Origin: Liolophura sinensis
Taxonomy: Eukaryota; Mollusca; Polyplacophora; Chitonida; Chitonidae
DNA length: 64,000 nt
NCBI RefSeq assembly: GCF_032854445.1
Contig: NC_088305.1
Span: forward strand, 30,406,628 to 30,470,627
Reading direction: 5' to 3'
Below, piece by piece: positions 41,591 through 53,519 of the stretch (within the stretch, counting starts at the first letter, position 1; every line of letters begins with the position of its first letter). Under the pieces are notes generated by a model, which was given only the letters and a program-made list of their open reading frames with translations, was not told the origin of the DNA and made no database searches. Both the position numbers and the translations under genes were made by a program.

Positions 41591-44395
41591 CAGACTTATA
41601 TAGCTTATCTGAAATAGATCATAATTCATCGCTGTCTGACAGCGATATCATGTCCTCATCTCCTCTTACTGTCTCTAAACCTCATTTGTTTGTCCTAGCT
41701 TCTGTAACTTGCCAAAATTACGGTCATATAATACATACTTGTCATATTTGTGAAATCATGGTCTTGTACAGGAACGTGCAGCTGGTCCACTGTCTGCTGT
41801 TTATAACTTGCTACATGTATTTGTATAGTTCTGATGTATACATGTATGTAGAATGGAGACCAGCAGTGGTCTTACATATAGACTATGGACACATTGATTA
41901 TTATTATTATTGCAAGGCATATTTCTATGTGGATATTTATAATTTTCGTTGTACAGATGCATTCTTTCTTCTTTCCATGCTGCTGATGAGTCAGTCATTG
42001 TAAATTAAGACTTTGTTTTTTATCGAACAATCAGTTTCTATTACTGTAGGTATGAGCGTCATAGTTTTTTAAACATAGACATTGACAGTTATAGCTTGTG
42101 AAATGCTGTGTACTAGAAAGCCATTGCAATCTGGAACCGGCCTTATTATTTTTCAGCAAACTATGTCCAGTGTTTAATGATACCGCAACAGTAGTTTATT
42201 TGTCAGTCCATTCATTTGTATCCACTGTTGAAGAAAGCTTGTCAGGTGGTAAGGTTATTTGCTCTTTAGCATCTTTTGTTTTTCGATCTGGGGTCCATGT
42301 AACAAGATCACCAATATCTTAATCTTAGCGGACATCGTGAAGGCACGTGTCTTTAAGATGAACATATCAAACACCAATAATGTTTGTGTCAAGGTGTGTT
42401 GTTGTTGTAGTAGGTGTGGTGCATAACTGTTGTCCCTGTCATTAATGAGAAATACACCTGAACGATGTATTATTGACAGCTTCTAATACTGTAAACAATT
42501 CCTATCGCATATTTATCGTCACTGTATGAGACCTGTTGGAAATATATCAAACATGTCGCAAATCTCGGACCTGGTTGTTATGAAAATTTGTGTTTTTTGA
42601 CAAAGTCTCTAAAATGTTTTTCTTCATCGGGAAGATGAAAAATGTCGACCAAAGTGTGGCTGATGATTGAGTCGTCTGGGCCCAAGGAACGGTTGTTCAA
42701 AAGTGTATTAAAAGTTAAGCCCGACTTCATTCTTAATGCCAGTCTTGGCCAAATACAAAACTAATGAGAGTGTGTTCCAGACCAAAGTTAATCCCGGTTA
42801 ATACGTGCAAATACACTTTTGAACAACTGGGACAACTGCTTCACAAAGATGTCCTACCTGTACCATAATCGCACATATACAGGTAGGACAATGGTACGAA
42901 TAGTGACTTACGATATCGTAGGACAAATGTAAGATAAAAAAAAAAACAAGTGTCGTACACCTCTTTGTGAAACTGAGCCATGTCCTGGGATCACGAAGCG
43001 ATGTGACATAGTCAAAACTGCATTCATTACAAGAGAGCAGTGGTCCATTCAGAGTCCAAAAGGTCATTTGTTGAGAGTGCAGCTGCTGCTGGATCTACTG
43101 CGACCGTATGTCAGGGAAGTTTATCAGGAACCCGGCGATGTGCGGTGGTGCCCATTCATTCCACCTTTGGGGACGATTCCACTAAACCACGTATGACTGA
43201 TGTAAAAATCTGAAGTACGTTTATGGCCTTACCACCATATGTATGGCTTTTATTGGAGTGTGAATTTCTTTTTTTTTCTTTGCCAAAGTGGTACAATGGT
43301 TCGTAAAACGCTCAAGCCTTCGGTCAGTGTCACCGGTTACTGAAGTCTGTCTCCAGTAGATTGCCTTTGTCTTAATATATAAAGAGTTTTTTAAACAGAA
43401 AGTTTGTCAAGATTTCATACCGCTTTGTGATACGCAGTGCTTTCTTTGATGTTTTCCCGCAATACGCGTAATGTATAGGAGCAAATATATATAACAAAAT
43501 TGTAAACCATAAGTGAAGAAATAAGCTTTAAAGTATAAAGGTTAGCACGTAATTCCTCCTACAACACTTCGCTTATGATCGTAACGCCAAAAACGTAGCA
43601 AACAAAAAATAGCATTCTTCGTTATAACTGATTACTTCGAGGAACGAGATATATATTAATATACATACATGTATGATAAACGTGAAGGTTAGGGTGTCCG
43701 CGTGGAATTCCAGTGAGGCAGCAATATAAATCCTGTCGGCGTATGGAGTGGTCTTATTTATACATGGAAACTACCCCGTATCTAGACAGAAATGAAATGA
43801 AAAAGGTGCGAAGAAAAACGAGTGTTTTGAGCTTTGGGAATCAGATACTATAAATCTGAATGGAAATTATGGAATTTTGGAATCAGTATTATATATCCTA
43901 TATAGGTCTATGGTGTATATCTATACAGTCAGAACCTATCATTTTAAGGGTAAAGACAAACTAACACTTGATGAAAGGACGGGTCGTGGCCAAGTGGTCA
44001 CTGGTGGAGACGCTTGTTTTTCAGCTACCACGTATGTGGGACAATAAGCAGATGACGACGCTCGAGCACACCACTTTGGTGGAACACACGTGGTCCTCAG
44101 TTAAGATAACGACACTCGAGCACACCACAATGGTGAAACACACGTGATCCTCAGTTAAGAAGAGTTGTTTTCATGGTATCCAAGCGAACTCTAGCCAAAC
44201 AGATCGCAGTTTTGAATCCAACTTTCATTCTGAGTTTGGTTGCGGGTTTGAATCAGGTGGCTTGTCAGGTACCTAGGGAAGGCGGCCCTGTAGCGCACAT
44301 ATGCACTTCACATGTGGGACAGTTCGTCAGCAACTTCCTCCATTCATTAACTTGCAGTAAGCGGCAATTTATGGGGTTCAGGCACAGAAGATGAC
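41591..44395. other. intergenic, with a hairpin/MITE-like element
   Basis: No confident gene. Contains a possible phase 1 exon at 41594 (see findings), the inverted-repeat element at 42838-42975, and a two-copy 54-bp repeat at about 44050-44160 built around GACACTCGAGCACACCAC. The rest is unremarkable. Confidence 0.5.
42838..42975. mobile_element. MITE-like inverted-repeat element
   Basis: Outer ends read TTCACAAAGATG on the left and CTCTTTGTGAAACTG on the right, an imperfect inverted repeat. Inside is a perfect 13-bp hairpin: TGTCCTACCTGTA at 42850-42862 and TACAGGTAGGACA at 42878-42890. The TTTCACAA end resembles the element at 50662. No transposase is present, so it is classed as a candidate non-autonomous element. 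Confidence 0.5.
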
Positions 44396-44565
44396 CGTTG
44401 TGAGTTCAAGTCCAGCTCATGCTGGCTTCCTCTCCAACCGTACGTGGGAACGTCTGCAGCAACCTGCGGATGGTCGTGGGTTTCCCCCTACCATAATGCT
44501 GGCCGCCGTTGAATAAGTGAAATATTCTTGAGTACGGCGTAAAACACCAATCAAATCAAATCACA
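44396..44565 (+). mobile_element. SINE family A copy
   Basis: Starts in the tRNA-like box B region (GTGAGTTCAAGTCCAGC) and continues CTCATGCTGGCTTCCTCTCC, GCAACCTGCGGATGGTCGTG, ATAATGCTGGCCGCCG and the tail TTCTTGAGTACGGCG, then AAAACACCAATCAAATCAAA. Upstream box A is not clear. Confidence 0.9.
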
Positions 44566-47304
44566 GAAGGTGACACGTCCAAAGAAGGGCAGGTCTTTCT
44601 TGGATATAGAAGGTCTAACATCTTTGAAGTAAAGGGGGGGTTGGACGCTTTTTTGACACACCAAAACAAACAGGCAATGGTCAGAAAACTTGCTTCGAGA
44701 GATCACAGGACAGACAGCTGAAAAGTCCCATGTGGATGCGTGGATCTCTTGCTCAGTACATCGAAGATATTCCGTATATAACGTTATTGTATGTTAAATG
44801 TAATGACAACACCGCATTTTGAGTAATTCTAGACCAGTGACGCCAAATAGATTGCAATTATCATCACTTCATCTTTTTGTTACCTAATCCTGCTTAAGCT
44901 ATGGTGCTAAGGGGTTGGGGGAATTTGCTGCTATTTATTCATTTACATGAAGAGTTAGGGTGAAACCCTGACTGAGGTTAACTGACTAGAGGCCTAATCA
45001 CCGACTGCGTGTAACCATTTGCCATCTGTCCTCGCTGCTCTTGTTTTATACTATGTTGTACGCCTTTAATTATCATCCAGTATTTAGGCTTTCCATAAAC
45101 GTTTTCTTTTCGGGTATAGACAAATCTATAGACCTTCCTCTTGGAAGAGTGGACAGGAGTTTGATTATATCATTCTTCGATTAAAAGGAAAGACAACCAA
45201 ATGCATGCGTTTGGTTATCAGCGGTCACTGTACAGGCAATAGCTTTGGTATACACAATAGATTTGGTTCAGACACCGTTCTGTGGTTCAGCAGATTTGGA
45301 TCACATAGCGGGATTTGGGTTCAAATAAAAGCTTTTGGCTCAGAGGACGTCCTCTGTACAGACAAACGTTTTTGTTTTTTTTATAGATTGGCCTGTATAA
45401 ATACGTTTTGACATCATTTTAGGGCAACATTTAATGGTTTTAATTTAAAGACCTACACTGTTCATGAATTACATTGAAGCGCCGCCACAAGCATGTGTAA
45501 GACTGTATGGAGACACCAGTAAGGAGCATTCCTCTCAAAGGTTAACAAACGGTAGTACCTGTTCTATCGTGTGTATGAGAGTTTAGAAGTCACAGGTCTT
45601 AGCCAAGCAGATTCATGTCTTTCTGCATTCCTGCAAAGATCTATAGAAAGCCGAATGGAAAATAAATCCCCGATATGAAGAAAAAGGAAAAGAAAAAAAC
45701 GCGCACTTGCAAAACACATTGAATGGATCCATACAGAATATAAAATTGGCCCGCTGGTAATATTTCCTGCCGGACCATTCGGGCTCTACACGAAGCGGAA
45801 ATCGTGTATTTACTTTCGTTTTCTCTTCTGGGGGCATCCATGTTGACTTTGATACACTGGTCTGCAAATATTGGAACAGTGTGTCACGATTGGAGGGTAT
45901 TGATTAAACATTAGCTCTATAGCTGCGAGGTGAAGTCCAAGCATGAATTAAGGATGCCCCCGAATTTAACCCCGAGGGGCCCATTCGGCGGCGATTGTCA
46001 CTGATCTATCTGATTAATGTGGCACGAGATATATATATAGGTCAGTCTGTATATGTGCTTCGGAATGAATGTACTGTACCGTTGAAGGCATGCATTCGTT
46101 TATATGGTTCAGTAAAAGAGAATGATTGAGGGAATCGTTTGATAACGGATTGTTCCGTTACAGTAGCAAAATGCTCAATTAACAAACTGGATTTTTGAAC
46201 ATAACATATAGCTGCTTGCGTCTACATTCGTAACAGAGTGGATTTTTTAACATAACATATGGCTGCCTCCATGTACTTTCCAAAAGCAGAGTGTATCTAA
46301 TGGTACCTAACAATTGCTCAAATTAAGAATGTTCTTTTCTTGGCACTTCTTCCAATGAACTCGATAATCGTTTTCCCTCGACTTACTCGGGGGAAAAACC
46401 AACAAGTATAGATACAGCAACTTGTCCCACAGGCAAACATTTGTACGTTAAGCAAGTTAAATCTGAAACCATGCAGTTAAGAAACTTACTTGTTACAAGC
46501 GAAAAGTATCATTAATGTCTGCTGGCGTGTCAACAAAGTCGATAACTCTATGTCCGAGGCTGGATTGAAACCATCACCTCATGTATCCTAGTGACTGAAA
46601 GATATTTTTATTCCTTGGCCTTTTGACCTTTATCTTGCGACCAGTTAGGGTTAGAGGACATCGGAATGTCCAGCTAAACCACCGACATTTAGTGAGTTAA
46701 ATGTGACTTAAGCCCTTCACTCACCTGTAAAAATTAGACCACGATGTAGACCAATATGAAATCTAGGGGGAATCTTAAGGGTGTGGGGTTGGGGCTGTTT
46801 AAAGCATACTCTTTACAGTGCATGCGTCCCTACGTTCGCTTAACGCTCACCACTGTGGGCTGGTTTGAATTTTAAAGGCCGTGTGACGCACGTGGGCTTG
46901 TTTAGGCTTAGCCGCACCACTGGTGTCCGCGCGCGGAACTATTTAATCAGCATTCATTAATAAAATTGTTTCAGGCCTTGGTCAGTATCATATTGCACAT
47001 AGGCCTACTTCTGACAGAGAGAATGAATGTGTATAAAGTATTGTTAGAAACAAAGACTGAGACAAAGTTTTTGTATTTCACGGCATCACTTCCTACCTCA
47101 TCACCGTGACCCCAGTGACCGCGGCGTTTTTAAAAAAATTGGTGGTGGTAGTAATGTAAATCGAATGTAGAGAGCGACGCATGTGCTGTAAGGAGCATGT
47201 GTTTGAAGGCGCGTGGGGCCAATCGTGGCAACTTGTTTACTGTGTAACATACTAAAGAATTTTTCACTTATGCAAGGGTGGTCGGTATTTTGGGTGGTCA
47301 GGAT

Positions 47305-47400
47305 TTTGGGTGGAAGAAACCAGAAGGCCCCGCGTAAACCACCGACATGTTACGGGCGTACGTTTCCACATGTGACGCACAGATACATGTATACGCACCA
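47305..47400 (-). mobile_element. diverged SINE family A fragment, minus strand
   Basis: On the plus strand GGTGGAAGAAACCAGAAGG, CCCCGCGTAAACCACCGAC and TTTCCACATGTGACG follow the order of the reversed family A body. Similarity is partial. Confidence 0.45.
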
Positions 47401-47527
47401 TATCAGGGGACGACGAAATGAAGTGGTCTTCAATGAGCGTCAGACGGCCCATACGACTATGCAAACCAGCGTCGCCGAATGTTTATTGTGACAAGTGTGG
47501 AGAACAGGGAAATCAGCAAATACCCTG

Positions 47528-47592
47528 TATATGCTGCAGCCAGAGAAAGTCACCTTCAACCACTAGACCACTTCCCGCTCCCCGGGATTGTT
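47528..47592 (-). mobile_element. tRNA-like SINE head, minus strand
   Basis: Read on the minus strand, the segment contains GTGGTCTAGTGGTTGAAGG, which resembles a tRNA box A region. No intact box B pair or cloverleaf is evident, so it is a SINE remnant rather than a tRNA gene. Confidence 0.35.
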
Positions 47593-49131
47593 GATCACGA
47601 CGACAAATGAACAAACATTAGCTGCGACATCTGACAACATATAGGCCTATGGCAGGATATGACGACCAGGTGCGCAGATATGTAGCATACATTTCAATGA
47701 CGAGCAAAAATAACCAAGATTATTGAAGATGTAGGTCAGTCATGAATAAACATGACATTGGATTAGGTTTTGATTTCGTACCTTATAAACTTTCTTAGAT
47801 CTTTAAGGGCTTTTGATCTGTGGAACGTCAAATTGAGAACTGGCGGTTATTGACTTCACTCAAAAGTCTGTTGTCTGAGTGATGCTAGAATGTATTCAGT
47901 TATATTATAACACAATACTGTGTCATATTCAACATAATATCCTAATAGTCTAATAGAATGGTTACATTTTTCACATAGAATGTCTCCAGCATGTTATGAG
48001 GATGCTCCTCTAACCAACTTAAATAATGGGTTAACTGTGAGAGAAAACACTAAGCATCGCGCGTTATGTGTGTCAAGTACTTGAATCTAGTTAGGATGCT
48101 TTTCTAAATTTACACTCAAGCTTGTCACTTAGGTCAACGCTAAAGTCGCACGTCATTATTAATAAGCATCTCCAGTGTGAAATCGGGTAATAATAAACTC
48201 GAGGTACTCGTGCAAAACTCCTAGCAGACTGCGGGAAGCTCGTGCAAAAAGATGAGCTGTGAGCTAAGTTGACAAGTATTTCCCACCATGCGCCCTTAAA
48301 CACATATGTTTGGGGCCATTTGCACAAAGCGATCGCGGGTGAAGTTGATTGTAACTACCATGGCGACTTGTGTAAAAACAACATCTGTTGCCTTGGTGTA
48401 TTCATTCTTCGTCCATCATCAGCCAATGGGTGGAGTGGTTCCATGACCCAGGAGTTCATAGGGAATCGTATCCAAATTGTAATGGCAATTCCACTGCCTT
48501 GAGACGGTTTCCGACACTGCTTTTCACTTGTCTGTGGTCATATGGCAGGCCGGACAGGACCACTGGCCGATGTTCTGTGAAATCATGGCCTCACACGTTT
48601 CCGAAACGGGACGACTTGATGGTGTTCTGAGCAAACCGGAAACGATACTGCAGACCCTTGGGTAAGAATCTCCTGTTGCCAGGCAGTACAGTGTGATGGA
48701 TAGACTGGAGCCAGGCTCTGGGGACTTGTATACCTTGTGTAATTCTCTATACACGCACAATAGTAAGTCTTGCAAAGTTCATGTCCACGACGGGCCGTAT
48801 TCCTTAGGGTACGATGTTTAATTCTCTATACAGGGCCCAACACATTCCGGCCTTCAAAAGATCTCTGCATCAACACACATGAAGATGGTCAGTGCTGAGT
48901 GAAAAACTGTCTTCGCACATAAATATTACATTAAAAAACTAGTCTGTTGTCCGAGTGATACTAGAATACTCCCGGCTATTGCAGCAGATTATTCTGTTAA
49001 ATATCTAACATATTCTTCGCATCCAACATAGAGAGATTGTATATACATGTATATACTATTGGGATATTGTGTTGGATATGACACAGTATTATGTCATCAT
49101 AACAGTGCATACCTGATTCCTGCATCACCCT

Positions 49132-49338
49132 GGGGCTTCAATGGCCGAGGTGGTTAGCGCGCTAGTGCAGCGCAATGACCCAGGAGCCTCTCATCTGGTC
49201 TGCCAGAAGACTACGGATGGTCGTGGGTTTCCTCCTGGTCCTGCCTGGTTCCGCCTACTATAATGCTGGCTGCCATCGTATGTGTGAAATATTCTTGAGT
49301 ATGGCTTAAAACACCAATCAAATAAATAAATAAATTAA
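49132..49338 (+). mobile_element. SINE family A copy with tRNA-like head
   Basis: Begins CTTCAATGGCCGAGGTGG, TTAGCGCGCTAGTGCAGCG (box A region) and retains GACCCAGGAGCCTCTCA, but box B is deleted. Body and tail are present (CTACGGATGGTCGTGGGTTT, GAAATATTCTTGAGTATGGC, then AATAAATAAATAAA). Confidence 0.9.
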
Positions 49339-49617
49339 ACCAATCTTCCGTCACCCAGACTAAAGACTTTCGACTTAAAATTAACAGATTATTTTTCAGT
49401 GCACTGACCACTATAGTCGCAAGAGCTAACCAATGGTCCACACTGTCCCTAGCCGTTGACCTTGATGGCCTGGGCGCCTCCTACGACGCTCGAACATCAT
49501 CAAACAGCAGGAATTCCCCTCTCTTCCAAGACTGCCGGCATGCATTTAAGGTTGTTAAAGCAGTATCTCATCGGGTTTATCCATCATGTATTTAATGAAG
49601 GTGTCACCTATAAACAA

Positions 49618-49745
49618 CCAATGTGGTGGTGGGTTTCCCCCGGGCCCTGCCCGGTTTCCTCCCATCATAATGCTGGCCGCCGTCGTATAAGTGAAATATT
49701 CTTGAGTACTGCGTAAAACAACAATCAAAATAATAAATAAATAAC
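49618..49745 (+). mobile_element. SINE family A, 3' portion
   Basis: Contains GGGTTTCCCCCGGGCCCTGC, CATAATGCTGGCCGCCGTC and AAATATTCTTGAGTACTGCG, with an AATAATAAATAAATAA tail. It lies only 280 bp downstream of another copy in the same orientation. Confidence 0.9.
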
Positions 49746-50661
49746 CAGTAAACAACCTGTATTTATTATCAAATTTCACATCTTGGACACTTTCCAACAT
49801 GAAAATCTCTTGGAAGTTTGTTATATAGCTGTGTCGTGGTAAATCGTATATACATCGTCACACATCTTTCTACATCGTAGTAATTCTTGATAACTCGTGG
49901 TGCCAGGAATTAATGTGTTGATACATCGTACTAGTACGTGCTCATTTACAGTAGCACGTATTAAACCCCTCTCCCAACTGGCCACGACTATATTCCCGAC
50001 TGTTTACTACCATCCCCGGCGTTCGCCACCCAGTTGTCGTGGTTCATCGTGGTCACTCAGCAACAAAATTTCACGATTGAACACGATGGTTTCAAGGCTG
50101 TTTCAAGACATAGCCGGAAGTGACATTTTTGGCGCCTTGACACAATTTCCTTCGTCACCATCACTGGACAACATGGAATGATCGGGAATAGTCGTGATAG
50201 GTCGTGGTCACCTTGTCCAAAAGGAGTTACAGCACAACACGACTTAATGACGACAACCCCAGACCAAATGCCGATCTTTCTGACCGAATCAAGATTATTG
50301 CAGGCAAAGACAATATATCACGAATGTCAAGTCGTGGTCGAGTTTCACGACAGTTTTGAACACGCCGACATGCCAAGACATCGCCAGGGCAATTAAACGA
50401 CCGCATTAAGAGTAGAGTCTCAAGTCAAGCGGACATCTGACGTAAAAAAGTAGGAAAGATAGTCGTAGATCTTCAGGTCGTGACACTGCTCCTTCCCTCT
50501 TGGTAAAAACGTCTTTCAGGTGGTAAAGGTTATTTGGACATGCACTTTAGTATACTAGTATATGCATACAATATTGGTGGAAGATCATGTGCGTCAAAAA
50601 ACGTTAGGCTGCATGCGCAAACGGCCACATAAGCGTCGTCGACCGTGTATTGCAGCCAGGA

Positions 50662-50753
50662 CCCAGTTTCACAACGATGTACATGTACGATAGTCGCACA
50701 TATCGTACGTTAAGTGTACGATAAAAATGTCGTACGCTGCTTGTGAAACTGGG
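50662..50753. mobile_element. short inverted-repeat (MITE-like) element
   Basis: Perfect 13-bp terminal inverted repeats, CCCAGTTTCACAA and TTGTGAAACTGGG, enclose about 66 bp that are themselves rich in TCGTACG-type palindromes. The ends resemble those of the element at 42838. Confidence 0.6.
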
Positions 50754-50799
50754 CGTTGGATCCCACAAGAAGCAAGAGTGGAGAATCTTCAAATTCTCT

Positions 50800-50855
50800 T
50801 CCCCAGACCGGGATTGATCCTGCACCTCGTGTATCTTAGCGATTGAAAAAAAAGT
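50800..50855 (-). mobile_element. tRNA-derived SINE fragment, family C
   Basis: On the minus strand it reads AATCGCTAAGATACACGAGG, then TGCAGGATCAATCCCGGTC, with a box B-like element. It shares this arrangement with the plus-strand copy at 57570 and a weaker minus-strand copy at 46558-46605. Confidence 0.45.
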
Positions 50856-51789
50856 TTCCATGCACTCTGATGACATTGGCTACTACCTGTCTCCCTCTAT
50901 CATGGCATTAACCGAAACGAAACATCTTTGTTTATATCGATGATAACTATTATCCATATGCTACTATAATAATTATACAGTAAGCAATGTATATCGGGTA
51001 TCCATAACACCACAAGAAGAATGAGTCAAAATGAGACAAAAACAAGGATTTAATAAATCAATGGAGCAAACTGACATGGTGCAACAAATTTAAAAAGGCA
51101 GTTATTATGCGCATGTCATCGATAACTGGTTCACGCCAGTTTCAATGCTGCAACAAAATGGACAAAATAAGCCAACTGGCGTTACACCATCACAAGGCAC
51201 ACGATGAATACAGACGGGGCAATGTGACCCAACAGCCAATGTGTACATGTAAGCAAATGATATATTGTCAGATATAAATGCCATGCAAGCAAACAAAGCA
51301 CAACGTTTATGCATGAACGTGAGATAAATTTTATGTACACATGCAGGAACGTATGCATGTACATTATATAGCATATACAGTGCCTTAATAGCACGTACTT
51401 GACAAGACTTATATGGGTATACATGTAGCAATAGACTGAATTTTCACATAGACACATCAGAGCTGGGTCGCTTTACATTATAAGATAAATAAATAACGTA
51501 AGTAATGTGGTGAAAGAAAAAAACAGAAGAAAAAGAAAACAATATTGCGCGAACGACAATTACAGTACTTGAGCTAAAATTTCGCCCATGACTACGTATT
51601 TTGCCTGATTCTAATTTTGGAAGGGTGTTTTGAGGGTAGTTTTGATGGAAAACATGTAGAATTATGTCCTACCGGTAGGTCTACAAGAAAAAGGTTTTAG
51701 TACCTGTCAACTTCATATCCGTAGAGTATAAACCACCGCCTGTTGCTACGTACGTGACAAAACTCCTGGCGTAAAGCCGCTGCAAAAGA

Positions 51790-51885
51790 CGCGACAGTTG
51801 GAGTCGAACCCTCGGTCTCACTGTCTAAGGGAAAATTCTCAGTCACGGAGCCAACGCTTTTACCATTTGCGTCAGTCGGTCAGGG
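51790..51885 (-). mobile_element. tRNA-like SINE remnant, minus strand
   Basis: Minus-strand reading gives GACGCAAATGGTAAAAGCG (box A-like) and GAGGGTTCGACTCCAACTG (good box B). The distance between them is too long for a plain tRNA and no cloverleaf is apparent, so a tRNA-derived SINE head or pseudo-tRNA is more likely. Confidence 0.45.
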
Positions 51886-52221
51886 AACACCCGTAAAGGA
51901 ATGTCCTTCTATTAAACTGGGACGTGGATCATGGCGAGGTTATGTTATGAGCGTTCTATAGGCCTATACATGTGTGTGTCTAGAAACTATCTATCATCTG
52001 GGCCTACTCGACAAAAATCGTTTCTGATACACAGTCTCTATATTCACGTATATATTGGCCTATACGCTCATAATACCTCAGTAGGACTTTCATTTTATTT
52101 TATGAAAGCCTGCCGAGGTATGCCCGCTGATATTATGAGCGTAATAGGCCTATGACGCATCTGACTAAGCCTACCGCTAGCCAGTCATGATTTAAACCCT
52201 TGTCTTGTTATACTAAACTCA

Positions 52222-52416
52222 TGTAGGCTGGCTCCTTCTCCGGCCGCAGGCCTATGTGGGAAGGTCTCTCAGCAGCCTGCGTATGGTCGTAGGTTTCCTC
52301 TGGGCTCTGCCCGGTTTCCTCCCACCATAATGCTGGCCGCCATCATATAAATTAAACGCTCTTGAGTACTGGTACCCGGTACGGCGTAAAAAAACCAATC
52401 AAATAAACAAATAAAT
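52222..52416 (+). mobile_element. SINE family A copy, head missing
   Basis: Body from GGCTGGCTCCTTCTCCGGCC through CAGCAGCCTGCGTATGGTCG, CATAATGCTGGCCGCCATC and CTCTTGAGTACTGGTACCC to an AAATAAACAAATAAAT tail. A short internal duplication (GGTACCCGGTACGG) lies before the tail. Confidence 0.9.
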
Positions 52417-52866
52417 ATTAAAGTCATAGGCATACCATGGCTTGTCAGTTAAACAGGTTGGGTTTGCCTAAAATCTAATTCCTCAACCACTGTAAGGTGA
52501 CACTGGGTTCCGGCCTTAAATGGGAAGCACATTTTCTCAAGTGAGGTACTCTAGCTGTTCGAATATAGAATCGGCATACAAAGTGCGACCGATGCGCTTT
52601 TATGTATACACTTGATGCTGGTATACATACGTGCGTGCGTATTTGTCGCTGAATATTTTATTTGTCCTAAACCCTCAGTTACTGGTTATTGGATGGCAAG
52701 TCAGTCTCTAGAGCTCCGGGGCTGTTCGTAACGTTTAGTCACCGCACGCAACCGCAGACAATACTGATCATATAAGCGACCATCTCACGTTATAACGCCG
52801 GTACATATTGATTTAACAAGAGTTCATCTAGAGAATGTCTGAAGATGCGAGGAGTTTCTCACATAG
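52417..52866. other. intergenic stretch before a candidate promoter
   Basis: No repeat, mobile element or open frame recognised. CpG density rises toward the 3' end. Confidence 0.4.
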
Positions 52867-52881
52867 CCGCTAGGGGGCGGG
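52867..52881 (+). promoter_or_regulatory. CTCF-like motif
   Basis: CCGCTAGGGGGCGGG agrees with the animal CTCF core (CC-S-YAGRKGGC) at all core positions. It lies in a CpG-rich segment, eight bases before a CACGTG E-box (52889-52894) and about 110 bp before a splice donor. Occupancy is inference. Confidence 0.45.
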
Positions 52882-52888
52882 CAGGGAG

Positions 52889-52990
52889 CACGTGTTTTGT
52901 TGTGGCGCTACACGAAAGTTGAATCGGCTTTCAGTCGGGAGTGGTACGAAGACGTGTGGAGGGGCGAAATTTGACGATATAGCAAAGCAG
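52889..52990 (+). promoter_or_regulatory. candidate promoter and 5' non-coding exon of an unknown gene
   Basis: CpG-rich segment starting with a CACGTG E-box and ending in AGCAAAGCAG|GTGAGA, a strong 5' splice site. With the CTCF-like motif upstream and an open exon downstream at 53520, this suggests a plus-strand transcription start. No TATA box or initiator was identified, and the exon 5' end is unknown. Confidence 0.35.
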
Positions 52991-53254
52991 GTGAGAAAAA
53001 CTGACGTGCCAAAGTAATTGCTTGTGTGCCTGACCCAAGGGGTAGCTTAGTTTACGGTTAGTGTCAACGGCGAACGAGTTATTGCTCTCAGATTTGCGAA
53101 AGTCGGTGTAGCTATCATCAGCCTTGAGTCCAGCTCGTTGCTAGGCCTAATCCGTGTGTAGAGCTATGGATTTTCAGCATCCAGTACAAACTGTGTATTG
53201 ATATTTCTTTTGTTCTGTTTCTTTTCTTCTTCTGTGTTCAACAAAGTGTAATAT

Positions 53255-53278
53255 CTGGCTGGCTGGCTGGCTGGCTGG
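53255..53278. repeat. (CTGG)6 microsatellite
   Basis: Six perfect CTGG copies in the putative first intron of the unknown gene. Confidence 0.95.
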
Positions 53279-53519
53279 TAGACGGAGCAGGGGACAACCA
53301 AATGTGCCTCCAGGCTCTGGCCCCGGACTATGCAACTTGACAGTTTTTGCCTTGGCGCAGGGAAAACGTTGTCATCTAGACTTTTGCTTCAGCCATATGT
53401 GAAGTTCCCAAAATCCTCGCTGTGATAGAATACCACCAGTTTTATCTTAGACCCGAACCATCTCAGCACATATGTTCTACCGCTGCTGGAAATTTCATGG
53501 AACTCGTCCCTATTCCTAG

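Larger units (their letters stand above)
44566..49131. other. intergenic, no recognised gene
   Basis: Higher CpG content than the nostrin introns in parts (for example 45480-46050). Contains a two-copy repeat of about 53 bp sharing TAACATAACATAT (46185-46285) and minus-strand tRNA-like or SINE fragments at about 46558-46605, 47305-47400 and 47528-47592. Short open frames on both strands are not recognised. Confidence 0.45.
49746..52221. other. intergenic, palindrome-rich
   Basis: The part at 49890-50400 repeats TCGTGGT/TCGTGAT motifs and includes the palindrome CGTACTAGTACG (49927-49938). It could be a decayed repeat, but I cannot classify it. It also contains the hairpin element at 50662-50753 and tRNA-like remnants at 50800-50855 and 51790-51885. 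No gene recognised. Confidence 0.45.

Noticed and set aside
45613-45867. Minus-strand open frame with MPPEEKTKVNTRFPLRVEPE
   Set aside because: Some protein-like composition at the start but a Phe/Ser-rich end, no splice signals examined fit, and no family recognised.
48269-48630. Overlapping plus-strand frames near 48.3-48.6 kb
   Set aside because: Two frames overlap, neither is recognisable, and part of the DNA (CACAAAGCGATCG, AACTACCATGG) looks like the end of a repeat element.
51790-51885. Possible genuine tRNA gene on the minus strand
   Set aside because: Box B is good but the box A-box B spacing and arms do not form a cloverleaf that I can draw. A SINE head or pseudo-tRNA is more likely.
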